From positions 2,582,815 through 2,646,814 of the forward strand of contig JAGGNK010007448.1 of assembly GCA_017590115.1 (NCBI GenBank): a stretch of 64,000 nt of DNA. Direction: 5' to 3'. The notes under the pieces were generated by a model. It saw only the letters and a program-made list of their open reading frames with translations, was not told the origin of the DNA and did not search any database. The translations under genes were made by a program, and so were the position numbers. Shown one piece after another: positions 49,069-60,226 of this stretch. Within the stretch, counting starts at the first letter, position 1. Every line of letters begins with the position of its first letter. The stretch is from Montifringilla adamsi. Taxonomy: Eukaryota > Chordata > Aves > Passeriformes > Passeridae.

Positions 49069-52000
49069 ATCATAAAACTTGGGAAAATATAAAGAAGTTA
49101 AGTCAGTTCTTGTGGCAAAGATACATCTCAGTGCTGAGGCACAAGACAAAAGACAATCTCTTCTAGAAAATCCCGTACAATAGCAAAATGCTATTACTGG
49201 TGTGTAACACCCACATCGGGGCAAAGATCCTTGACATTTTCTGATTCTTCTAAAGAATGAATTCTCTCCTCATTTCTCACCTGAAATGATGGGCCACTCA
49301 CAAGATAAATAAAGCAAAGGACAGGGTGGTCAGTTGTGCCATAGAGGAGCAAAGGGGTGAAAAAAACAAGATTCCCTCAAAATTCTGGAATATTGTACTG
49401 GAATTTTCAAGTGAATTCCTAAATCTGTGGGGCTTGGTTGGGGACCCCCTTTGTAGAGAGGTTTGCTCACCACACGCCTTGCCAAAAAATCATCTCAGCA
49501 GCATCTTTTTGGGTGATGTTTGACACCCTTTGGACTCTGATCCTGCCAACACCCCTGTGCTGGGCAGTCCCTGCAGTCACTCCTTGATTTGGAAGTTTGC
49601 TCCAAACCATGATGGAGCTGAGGATAAACACAATTAAAACTTTCTATGACTTTTAATTTGAGGCATGCAGGTTTTACTCCTTCCATCCACCACACAGGAG
49701 CTGGTTTTTACCATGATCCCCTTCAGTCATGTGCTCAGCACAAAAAAATGTTGGCAGGATTGGAGCTGTTTTCTTTATACCTTGATTAAAATTTACTAAA
49801 TTTACTTCTGCATGTGCATGGACAGAAAGTTAATGCTTATTTATCAATATTCAGTTTTAAGGGGAAAGGAAGTGGTAGGTAATGAACTTTGATGAGTTTG
49901 AGTAGTGCTTAGTGTTAGTTTTTTTGGGGATGAAAGAGATTAGGGAAGAAGCCAACTCCTAAGATCGAGGATCTTTTGAGCAGTTAAATAATAATAATAA
50001 TTTGATACTTCTTCTTTCAGTGGTTTTGTTCTGAAAAGTGCTTTCGTGTTCTTTTTCCTAAGAAATGGAAGGGTCAAAACCTCAAATCATATGTTTAACT
50101 TAATTTAGCCCAAACTGCCTATTTCACCCTTTTTTCCTCCAGATTCCATTTTTTTTTTCCCTGATAATAATTTTAGTTTCACAGCCCCTCCCAAAACAAA
50201 GCACATGTTCAGCTTGACCACAGACTTTAAAGTCACTACTTCCCATGAGCAGATCTTGTCAGCTTCTCATTTAATTGAAAATGCTGATGCCTGGGCATTT
50301 TCACATCTCCAGAAACGCTTTATATTTTCTAGCTCAACAAACACAAGTTTCTAAGAAGGCTTGTGTTCTTATATAACTTAAAAAAAAAAATAAATCTGAG
50401 AACCCACAGTTATGTTCAGTCTGTTGGAGATATTTCCCTTTAAGCTTGACTTTGGTCTCACCAAAGTGGCTTTACTCTGACTTCATGCCTTTGACTTCTG
50501 TGGAGGAATATCTAATATAAAACAGGGGCAGAATCAGCCCCTGAACACTTATTTTATGTGCTGGTCACTGTTACAGTAACATTACTCGCACTGAAAAGGG
50601 GGAAAAAAGGGAATATAGAGAACTTCCATGAGGATGCATGTGGGGATCAATATGCCTGCACCACTTTAAAACAAGTAATGCCACATATATTGTTTTATGT
50701 CCTATAAAATGTGTGCTAAATGTGCTCAAAGCTGGTGTGGGTAATGGGGTGCAAAAGCTTGAACTGGACTAAAATAAATATTTCTATGGATCAGGAGGAT
50801 CCCACCTGGAATGGAGCTGCAGCAGGCAAGGTTTTGCTGCTGAAATTCATCTTTAGTGTGCAGTGGACACAAATTATGTGCTAGAAAAGGCTCATTATTG
50901 CCAATGGAACTCCTGGGGACTTCTATGGAATATCTACCAAAAAAAAAAAAAAAAAAAGAGGGTGTGTATATCCCACAGAAGGCTCTTTGAAGGGCAGATG
51001 TTGTATTCCCCACTCCTCTGCCCCAGCCCTCACAATTCCCATCATTCAGCACACCAGGATTGAGTGAGGATGCCTTGGGATACAGTTTCCCTGGAAATCT
51101 GCTGTCCCAGCCTGTCAGGATTGCCTTGTGCCCTCAGAATGATCAGCTCATTGGTAGAAAAGAGAAGCTTTCTGAATTGCTGTAATTATCCCAGAATAGA
51201 GAGAATTTCCCTTCCAATTTCCTCCAAGGATAAACCAATTTCACACTATTTTGCCCTTTGCAGAAGCTCTCCTGCCTAATTGCTGGGAATCACCTGTCTT
51301 GGAAAGATGATTTCAAATCTTCCTTTACGAGACCGACCATGTTGTTTCGTGTGCTGGTCACCTAAAGTGCCCTACATGTTCCAAAAGCTGCAGATTTCAT
51401 GTTTTCATGAGTTCAGACCCTGTTTTGGGCACACAACCAAGTGATCAAAGACTCAACATGAGGTGTTGAGGGAACACTTCACAAAATTTGAGATATGGTA
51501 AGTCTCAGGGTTTCACTGGGAGTAATTTTGTCTAGAAGTGCCAAGAGTGGGGGATTTCACCAGGTTTTACCCTGGTGGAGGGGGTCTCTGAGCAGGAGGA
51601 AGAGCCCTGAGAAGGAGCTGGATCACCAGAACAAGGCTGAGGTTGTGTGTGCTAAGCACTGAATGGATGATTGGGGAAAAACTGCTCCAGACCCAGCTTA
51701 AAAACTAGGGCAGGTGGAGATAAAACAGGAATAAGGACTCAAAGATGGAAGTGATCTGGATCATAAAGACATAAGAGGATCCCTTGAGTCAGAGTGTTTC
51801 CATCTGCCTGCAGGATAATGAAATTTCCTTTCTCCAATCCAAACCTATTTTGAGATGTCAGTTTTCTTTGTGGGCTGGAGAAATTGAGTGTAAAAAATGG
51901 CATTTGGACAAAGAAGTGTCCTTGCACCTAATGGACAGGGCCAGGAGGGCAGGAAGGGGTCAAGAGGACAGCTGAGATGTGGATGTGGGGAAGGTGAAGG

Positions 52001-53180
52001 ATGAGTCAAAGAAAGGATGGGAAGCCAAACTGGGATGAGGTTTTGATGCAGGCAATTTGTCAAGGTCCCCAAATAGGCAGAATTGTGCAATACTCAGTGA
52101 TGAGGCTCAAGGAAAATCTGGAAGCAGGAAAAGAGGGCAGGGCAGGGTGGCAAAGTCCCAGCTGTTGTGATGTACCTAAAACAGGGAAGGACAGACTGTG
52201 GGATCCAGGAACTGCAGGATAGGGAGGAATGGGCACAAAGCCTCCACTTTGAGAAGATTTACCACAGAAGACCTGCCAGTTTTCATGTCAGCAGGAAGGT
52301 CCTCACACCAAGACATGAAGGGATCCTGGTGTTGCCTGGACCTTCCCTCCTCCTGCTCTGCTCCTCTCCTCCCTTCCCAATCTCCTTGGCCTCTCTCCCT
52401 GCTCCAGCTGCTCCACTGACTCCTCCCTGTCAGCTCAAGCAGATCTTCCAGAGCAATCAAAGGTCTCCTGGTGGGAAGGGGCTTGCCATGGACAGAGCTG
52501 CAGGATCTCACATGGAGTTGTCCCCACCACAAAGGCTGTGCCCAGTTCAGCTCTGCAGACACAGCCCCCCACCCCCAGTGCTGCAATTCCCACCAGCCAT
52601 GCGGGGACTTGGGGCTCCACAGGGCTTTGAGTGGGAACATCAGCTCAGGCAACAAAGCCTTGCTGCCATTTCTGGGCAAGAAGTGGAGAAACGGAGGAGA
52701 TCCAAGGAGGTGAGGCAGGGGAGAGCTGCAGAGAGGGAGCCGGGTGTTGGGGTGGGTGCTCGGCTCTGAGACCTCGGGGCTGCTCAGGGTGTAAAGTCCA
52801 AACCCAGGAGGGTCCTGAGCCACTGCTGGAGATGTGTTTGCTGCAGGAGGGGAGGGGAAAATGGGAATTTCCCTGAGAGGCAGAAAGGTCTGTGGAAATG
52901 AGTAAGTGCGAGGTGGGAAGTTAAACAGCCCTGAGCTCCGCCAGGGTCGTGTCTTTGGATCTTTTCACCTCGTGCGGGGACAACTGGTGGCCAACCTTCA
53001 CCTAGGGCAAGGCTGGGAGTCCCTTGGGGCCAGGGCCCACCATCAGCTGTGGTTGGAGCCCAAACAGTGATTTCTTCAGTTGCATTTGCCTTGCATTAAA
53101 TATAATGGAAAGCAAAACATTGCAGAGGTTTTCTCCCAAAATTTCGGTGGCTGATTTAAAAGTGTGCAAAATTTTGCTCT

Positions 53181-53244
53181 GTGTCTCTCTCTACCTTGTT
53201 TTTCTTTGGTTTTTTTCTTTTTTTGTTTTGTTTTGTTTTTTTGT

Positions 53245-53310
<66 letters not shown>

Positions 53311-53352
53311 TTTTTTTGGTTTGTTTTGTTTTGTTTTGTTTTTTTTTTTCTG
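53181..53352 (+). repeat. Poly(T) tract including T62
   Basis: An uninterrupted T-run spans 53247-53308, flanked on both sides by TTTTG repeats. In the TNFSF15 transcript it would be a long A-run in the putative 3' UTR. Confidence 0.95.
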
Positions 53353-53929
53353 TTATCCTAAAGATAGGACCTGGAGGGGACATTCCACTTTCATGCTGAA
53401 ACAGAAAGCGTTTTGTGTGTTCCCTAGATCTTTTCCAGAATATTTTGAGGCTGTATATGGACTTAGAGAACTGTAAACAATTTTTTGGAAAAACCAAAAA
53501 TCTCAAGTAGCTGCTGCAAAGCACAAGATATAATTTTAATCTACTTTACAGGGAAGTTGGAAGGGATTAATTAAGCAGTTAATAATTAACCTGAGCTTTA
53601 TGTTAGTGCAAAGTACTGAGTAAATGTATTCATAAGGAAATTATGAGAAGTAACTACCTTTTAGAAAGGAGAATCTGAAGAAGGGTCATGCAAAACCATA
53701 CTGGAAGTGCTGGAGAAAGCTCAAAAACCCTTTTTTTGTTTTGGAGTTGAGGAAATTGTACATTGAAGGTGGAATTAGGGACATAACCTAGCTCAATATT
53801 CAAGAGGAAGCTTTCTACCCACAGATATCAAATGTTCCTCCTTAGCTTACAAAGTTTTGAAGAATTTTCAACTTTTGCTTTCAAAAATACATTTTTCCCC
53901 CCCTCCAATATGACTTTCATTTTTCTGGT

Positions 53930-54215
53930 TTGGCTTTTCTTTGTTTGTTTTAGGGTTTTTTTGAATGTTGTTTTGGGTTTTTATTTTTGGTTTGTTTTGT
54001 TGTTTTGGGGTTTTTTGAGGTTGTTTTTGTTTTTTTGTTTGTTTTGTTGTTTTGATGGTTTTTATGTTTTGGGGTTTGGGTGTTTGGTTTTTTTTGGGGT
54101 TTTTTTTTTTTTTTTGGTTTTTTGGTTTGTTTTTTTTTTTGGTATATTTTTTTTAGTTAGTTTTTGGTTGGTTTTTCTTGTGTTTTTTTTTTTTTGGGGG
54201 GGGGGGGGGGGGTAT
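53930..54215 (+). repeat. T/G-rich tract ending in G17
   Basis: A TTTTTGGGGTTTTTT-type sequence ends with a G-run at 54196-54212. That is about 220 bp from the TNFSF15 stop codon, on its 3' side. Confidence 0.95.
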
Positions 54216-54303
54216 TTCATTCCAACCTGCAGCTTCACCTTTCCCTACCCATTAAATTAAGGCTCTAGCGAGCTGCAGGGGAGTGATGGCACAGAGGAAG
54301 AAG

Positions 54304-54322
54304 AAGGAGGAGGAGGAGGAGG
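54304..54322 (+). repeat. GGA/GAA trinucleotide tract
   Basis: AGAAGGAGGAGGAGGAGGAG, just downstream of the TNFSF15 stop. Confidence 0.85.
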
Positions 54323-54429
54323 CGAACAGCAGACATCTCACCCCAACACGCGCCCACAAAGCCAAAATCCAACAAGATCCCCCCGATGACCCTGGAGGGA
54401 TCCCCCACCAGCTGCCGCAGGCCAGAGCC

Positions 54430-54857
54430 CTACAGCAGAAAGGCCCCAAAGAAAGTTTTGTGCTCCTTGGTGTAATCCACCAGCTTGATGTCACTCACGT
54501 TGACCATCAGCTTGTCTCCCACCTCCAGGGAGACAACAGCGCCCAGGTAGATGGGCTGGAACCAACCATTGCCGTTCTCACTGAGGGTCTTGGTGCCCGT
54601 CAGCAGCTGGGTGGGCTCGGGGTAGCTGTCAGTGACCTTGGTGATGACCTCAGTGACAGAGCTGGCCTTGTGGCTGCTCTCCACGGGCCCTCGGAAGGTG
54701 ACCTGAGCGTACACGTAGTAGTCCCCGGTCACAGGAATCACCAGGGCGTTGCTGGAGTAGCTCAGGTTGTTCTTGGTGAAGGCCAGGCCTCGCTTGTCTT
54801 CCCACTGCAGGATGGGCAGGTGGCTCCCCGCGGCGCTGGCCAGGTCCTGCTTCTTCA
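54430..54857 (-). CDS. TNFSF15: TNFSF15 (TL1A) terminal coding exon, TNF homology domain
   Basis: This exon encodes the receptor-binding, trimer-forming TNF homology domain of TNFSF15, a type II membrane or shed cytokine that in mammals signals through DR3 (TNFRSF25) and binds DcR3. On the minus strand it starts after a pyrimidine-rich acceptor (AG at 54859-54858) and runs 142 residues, counting the split first Val, to a TAG at 54432-54430. Residues 14-29 ([16 protein letters not shown]) are the first core strand. Residues 39-55 ([17 protein letters not shown]) match the TNF-family signature region. Residues 72-86 ([15 protein letters not shown]), 99-106 (WFQPIYLG) and the end FFGAFLL are close to mammalian TL1A and unlike TNFSF8 or TNF. 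N-glycosylation sequons occur at Asn31 and Asn120. The exon has no cysteine, and the loop after VTFRG is shorter than in human. The frame stays open 15 codons into the intron but only from a GTG, so I start at the splice site. Confidence 0.95.
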
Positions 54858-55027
54858 CTGCAGCAGGGAGAGAGAGGGACAGGGGCGTGGGTGAGGTTGC
54901 CACGGTGTGGATGGAGCATGGAATCTCTGCTCTGGGCGGGGAGGGATTTCAACAGTTTGAGCAAAAAGCTGGGGCAGAAATGTTCTTATTTCATGGCTTG
55001 ATAACTAAGCTGAATGGGCTGCAGGAC

Positions 55028-55108
55028 TGTGGGAAATGGATTTGTAAAGAGTTCTTAGGGTTTGATAGAAAGAAACCCTAAAAACTCTCTATGAGTCCAT
55101 TTCCCACA
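55028..55108. repeat. 81-bp near-perfect hairpin in TNFSF15 intron 3
   Basis: The left arm starts TGTGGGAAATGGATTTGTAA. The reversed right arm starts TGTGGGAAATGGACTCATAG. The arms pair for about 37 bases with a few mismatches around a loop of about 7 bases. Terminal 13 bp are perfect. The same end is found at 25657. Confidence 0.85.
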
Positions 55109-58100
55109 TGGATAGCTGTCCAGTGGTATTCTCCAGGGTGCCCACAGGGTGTGCAGGTCTGAGCTGCCAGGGCTGAAAGCCAAGGGTGCTCTAGGAAGAT
55201 CCTGACAGTGTAAGCTGTGCTTGGTGGGTCAGACCCCAAAGGATGAGCTGTCCATCCTCAAGGCTGAGTCTCCTGGCACTGGAAGCAATGGAGATGGCTT
55301 TACCTTCCCATCTCACCCATTTCCAGAGTGAAACCCTTGTCCTCAGGTGACACCAGCACTGGGACAGTTGTACCATGCTTGTACCTAAGGGTTGGGGACA
55401 GGAAGAGGAAAATTCTAAACCATTTTTTCCCTCAGAAGGGGTAGATTGCAATTCTGTTTCTTAGAAAGACACTGCTGAGCTTGCAGAATGTCCACACTGG
55501 TCACCAGGATGTGTCAGCAAGCACTGAGACACCTGGACTTTTCTTTCTGCCTCTTCTTCAGGGGGTTGGGGCTCCTCAGCCCTTCTCCTCCCGAGTGCTC
55601 TCAAGGACATCTTTTGTAGAATTGCTGTTGGTTTACCAAGGTCACTGGATTTCAGCAAAAACCCCAAAGACCCCACTGTGCTTCAAGAGCTTCAATTCCA
55701 AAGCAACACCTTATATTTTAAACAATTTTTATCCCTCTCTTCCCCTTTTTTCTTTCTTTAATGCTCTTCTGGAACAAAATACTACACTTGGAGTCAGCCT
55801 CAACATTCCTCCAGACATTTTTTCCCAATCCTGTGGTGAGCTGATTACAAGCAGAGCTCCAGTCCTGACCCCAGCATCAGCCTGATCCAAGCTGAGAATG
55901 CTTCCCAGCCTGCAGGGGGAAAATTAGGGAATTGCTGCCCTTTTGCCTTCACCACTTTGATTTCTCACACACAACAGAGAGGACAATAAACCTCAGCCCT
56001 TGCATGTTTTTCTGCAGGGAAGCAAGAGTTGTCTCTGCTCTTTACTGACTGCCACGTAGAAATGTTGTGCTAAAGCAGCAGCAGTGGGAAGAAAAGGATA
56101 AAAACCATGAAGATTATCTCAGGTATTAAAATGAACCTGGAAAATGAATGATGAATGCTTAGAAAAGATTGAGGGAACAGAGTTCCAGGAACTGAGACCT
56201 CTTTAATGAGCTTGTGTTCATGTTTAAAGTTGATTTTTATTCAGTATTTGGGGAAGGGCGTGTGTGCATGGGAAGGGTGGCAAATGGAATGCAGGTGAGG
56301 GAGGGCTTTGGAATTCCCTTGGCAATTACCATTAGGTCCATCCTGGGTGAAATGAGACTCAGAAAAAGGAATGTGCTCATGTCCCAGTGGCATCTGTTTC
56401 CCTCTTTCCCAACAATAAATAATCCATGAGGAGACAGGAAGCTGTTAGGAGTGCAATTCCTTTTATATTCTCGGAGTAGCACAACAAAATAATGGCCTTT
56501 TTTTTTTTTTTTAGTGCTGCTGAAGTGTCAAATCCTTCTGATCTTTTCCCAGGAGGCAAAGTGGATGGGGAAAGTATTTCAGGGAAGGGGAAGACAGACG
56601 GGGATTGTGGCAGCAAGGAAAGCTAAATTATAGAAATATTATAAAGGTTAGAGACAATGGAGTTTTGACACAGAGAGGGGAATAAAACAAGTGAAAGTGC
56701 TCCTGGTCTGCCTTCATCCACCTCTCAGTTCAGGGACTGTCTGAATGACAGGAAAAGCTCAGCTAGCTTTGGATCACTCTAAGCTTTGCAAGAGCTCAGA
56801 GCAATTCATCTCAGAAAGCAGAGGAAATCTTGTTTGAGGTGGGAAGGGTGAGGAAAGATCAGAATAGTTCCAGAAAATGTCCTGGGCTCTATTCCATCTC
56901 TGGAATTTTTGGGGGGATTTTAAGAGAAGCTGCCTGTGAAATATTCTTTTCTTGCAGAATGATGCGTTTAAAATGTAAATGACACTGAATTCCACAATGA
57001 ATTTTTATATTAGTTATAAAATAGATTTTATTAGTTATAGAATATTATAAGATCTCAAATGAACTACATGACTTCCTAACTTCTAGAATTAGTCAGGTTT
57101 CACAGCTTTAACCTTCCTTTTAAGATGAATCTCCCTCTATTGATGCTCTCTATTTTCAAGTTAATTACTTTTTCCCATGCTTTCAGTAAGAGGAGAATAA
57201 AATGAATGTTCAAGTGCTTTTTAATACAGCACAGCTCCTTTTCTAGCAGCAGCTGTACTTTGTAATTGTCATTTATTTATTTATTTCCTAAATTCTGGAG
57301 CTCTACTTCCTGCAAATATACCTATGATGCTCCTTCTTAAAGGAATTAAAATCTGCTTTTAATAAGGGAATCATTGCCACAGTTCTTTCTGTTTTCTCAC
57401 ACACTATAAACTTCTGGCATCCCTTAATTCTCCTGTCCCCAAATTCCTTTTGGAGAATCCCTGTTGCCTGTCAGATTAGGGATCTCTTTTGTGCTGAATT
57501 TGTGGGGTTTCTGCAGTTCTCAGCACCAATGGGAGAGCCTAATCCTGAACTCTGAGTCTCAGCAAGAGACTTGTGGTGAAGCCCTTGTGGTGCAAGGTCC
57601 TGTGTCCTCTGTGTCCTCTGGTGCTCCAGTTCATGCCCTGAGCATTCAATAAAGGGAATTTGGAAGCATAAATGAGGCTCTGGCCACATTTAGAGGCGGC
57701 TTTGGGACCACTGCAGCACAAGGAACACGAGCCAGGTCCTGCAGCTTTGGTCATGCCCTGTGCCACACGCTGGTGACAAGAAGGAACAGGCACTGCCCTG
57801 AATCCTGACCCCAAATCCAACCCCAAATAAGAGGGGAGAGGATGATGGCAAGGCAAGGAGAAGCCCCAAATAAACATTAATGCACAGGGGGAAATGGGTT
57901 TGGAGGGAGCTCTGAGCTGGGTTTTGGCACATCTCAGTAGGTAAAGTCATCAGGGAGGGGAGATCTTGATTCCAGCCTGGATGAAGAAAAATTCTCAGTG
58001 TGAGTTAAAAAGGCCAAGAGCAGCTGGAAGATTTATCATAAAGGAACAGACACCAAAATATGGAGCTGTTCTGCTACTGCCAATTAATCAGTCCATTCCC

Positions 58101-59381
58101 AAAGAACTCCATCTAATTCTCATTCCTCTCACTCCTCTGTTCTCACCTTCACAATAGATGGGTCTAAAACTAGAAAAAGACAGAATAAAGGTGTGGAAGA
58201 GATTTCCTGCAATTTAGGATTTGTAGTCTGCCACCTTCACATTGAATAAGGCACCTGAGGTGGGGGAATGTAACAAAGATCAGGGGAATAATTATTCCTT
58301 TTACACTTTCTATGCACAAGTCATGGTTTCTGAGAAGAGAAAACCAGGGTGGAGCCCAAGAAATTATTATGCACCGAGTTGAAAATAACAGGAAATATTT
58401 TCTGCCTGCAAAGTGCTGTTAAGCTGGGGAAGTCATTGCCACAGGGAGAAGCACCAGGAATGTGTTCAGGCTAAATAAAGGTCAGAGATAATCCATAGAT
58501 ATTGGGTTCCTTGATGACTACATAGCACAGCACAGAAAGAAGAGAGAAAATTCCCTTAAGTTTCCCTTTTTCTTGCTCCTCTCTATGGCCAGCAGTGACT
58601 GGCCCTCAGTGGAATGCCAGAGAGGATGAACACAGTCCCAGGGAGGCTGCCTGGGAATGATGGCAAAGGAATTTCTGTAAATATGGGGGCTGAAGAGATT
58701 TGGAGAAAACTGCTGGGTGTTTCCCTGTGGCAGCTGGGCTTTTGTGCAACCCAGGGAAGTTCCCAGCAACAAAGCAGAGCTTTGGCTGCTCCTCTGAGTC
58801 ACTGGAGCCTCTCTGCCACGGGGGATTTAAAAAACCAAACCCTGACAGTAGCAGACATGGTCCTCTTGCTCCTTAAAACTGGCACCTGAGCAAAGCTGTG
58901 ACCAAGGCCAGGCCAGGCTGGAAGCTCCAGAAACCCCCGTGCCAGAGGGAAAGGCACCAAGGGTGGGCATCAGGAAGGAGCTGGTGGCTCGAGGAAAGGA
59001 AACTGCTGGGAAATGCATCAGCCCTGAGCTGCAGAGTGACTGAGCCCTGGGGGTGGATTTGGATCTCTGCAGGAGCATCCCAGCACTTCCTGCATTTCTC
59101 AGGTTACAAAGTGCACCCCGGGGCAGCACTGGGCTGCTGGGGAAGCCTCTGCAGTGAGCTGTACTTTGGGGAGGGATAAATGGCCTCAGGCCAGCTGGAA
59201 AACCCTCTGGCACTCACTCCATCCACACTGGAGCCAGGCAGGAACTTTTCTCTGGGAATACCTAAATTTTCCACATGGGTGGAGCTGGTGAGGGTGGGGG
59301 ATGTCAGGGCAAGCTCCTTGGTGTGGAGACAGCTTCAAGGCTGAGGTGGTGACATGGGGACCTTGGAGATGCTGGCAGCCC

Positions 59382-59651
59382 CTTGGAAAGGCATGGAAAC
59401 CTCTTGGAAAGGCATGGTAACTCTGGAATGGCATGGAAACCTCTTGGAAAGGGATGATAACTCTTTGGAAAGGCATGATAACCCTTTGGAAAGGCATGAT
59501 AAGTCTTTGGAAAGGCCTGGAAGCTCTTTGGAAAGGCATGGAAACCTCTTGGAAAGGCCTGGAAACTTCTTGGAAAGGCATGATAACCCTTTGGAAAGGC
59601 ATGATAACCTCTTGGAAAGGGATGATAACTCTTTGGAAAGGCCTGGCAGCC
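59382..59651 (+). repeat. Minisatellite of about 21 bp in TNFSF15 intron 3
   Basis: About 13 units vary around CTTTGGAAAGGCATGATAAC with an alternative GGCATGGAAACC or GGCCTGGAAGCT middle. The unit is mostly 21 bp (20-22), so several frames stay open over the array on both strands. Confidence 0.9.
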
Positions 59652-60178
59652 CACCCTGTGACAGGACTTTGTGATGGCACCTTCCTACCACAACATAAAA
59701 GCCTGGAGGGCTCAGCTTGGCATTACCCTTTCCCTGCTTGCTCTGAAATGTGTCAGAGATTATCTCACTGAAAATAGGGGGGAGGATTCATGGGAATAAA
59801 TAAAACTAGCCTGATTTGACCTGATTTTGCTCCAAAACTTGTAATTCTTGCCAATTCACTGCTCCACAAGAGCTCACGTGAGCTCCTTCCCTGCCTTTTC
59901 TGGAGGATTCAGCAGATCACTGAGACATAAGGTGCCTGTTTCAGTTCAGTTACAAAAGCTGGTCATTCAATGAAAGAAACAGCTCAGAAAAGTGACATTT
60001 CTGTCAGCTGTCCCTCCTTTCCTGCACTTCACTCAGCCTGGCCTGCTCAACAAGGAAAAGCTGATTATTCTGCTCCCCATGTTTCCTGCAACACCTGCTC
60101 CTACCAGATCCACACAGACCAAGGTTACTGAAGCACAACATTGGCTGTAAAAAGGCTTTAGTTGTGAACAAGAATTAC

Positions 60179-60226
60179 CTGTCAGGTGAGCTCGTGGCTT
60201 CTCTGCACTGGAAAGTGTGTCTGTAA
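60179..60226 (-). CDS. TNFSF15: TNFSF15 exon 3 (stalk, 48 bp)
   Basis: This small internal exon encodes part of the extracellular stalk just before the TNF homology domain. On the minus strand a pyrimidine-rich acceptor (TTTTTCCCTCAG) precedes it and a GTAATT donor follows CTGACAG. It begins with two bases that complete a codon, then reads TDTLSSAEKPRAHLT, and ends with one base. That base joins the TG of the terminal exon to make Val. KPRAHLT followed by Val is the same junction peptide as in human TL1A, which identifies the exon despite its size. Longer open frames across this position run in other phases and are chance. The 3' neighbour is intron 3 (about 5.3 kb) and the 5' neighbour is intron 2 (709 bp). 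Confidence 0.88.

Larger units (their letters stand above)
46850..54429 (-). other. TNFSF15: Possible long 3' UTR of TNFSF15
   Basis: After the stop codon the sequence is AT-rich, has few recognisable transposons and holds no other open gene for about 7.5 kb. Human TNFSF15 also has a multi-kilobase 3' UTR. Minus-strand AATAAA signals occur at 46869-46864, in a strongly A/T-rich UTR-like block (46850-47090), and at 49068-49063. The stretch also includes T62 (53247-53308), T/G-rich sequence with G17 (53930-54215), a GGA repeat (54304-54322) and A-runs near 50940. The transcript end cannot be settled from sequence, and an earlier poly(A) site is possible. Confidence 0.35.
54858..60178 (-). other. 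TNFSF15: TNFSF15 intron 3
   Basis: This is the intron of about 5.3 kb between the stalk exon and the terminal exon, bounded by GT at 60178-60177 and AG at 54859-54858. It holds an 81-bp hairpin (55028-55108), a 21-bp-unit minisatellite (59382-59651) and otherwise unique sequence. An ATTT-type A/T stretch occurs near 57270. I see no CR1, no further exon and no other gene in it. Confidence 0.8.

Noticed and set aside
52167..52769. 200-codon plus-strand frame overlapping a 215-codon minus-strand frame
   Set aside because: Both are low-complexity Pro/Ser/Arg-rich products of GC-rich sequence, with no domain and no splice context.
53024..53476. Poly-Phe or poly-Lys frames
   Set aside because: They are translations of the T62 tract.
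54283..54894. 203-codon plus-strand frame across the TNFSF15 exon
   Set aside because: It is the antisense shadow of the real exon. It lacks any domain, and the minus-strand reading matches TL1A throughout.
54430..54903. Short TNFSF15 isoform starting inside intron 3
   Set aside because: A human short form starts in the matching place, but here the frame opens with GTG, not ATG, and no in-frame ATG was found just upstream.
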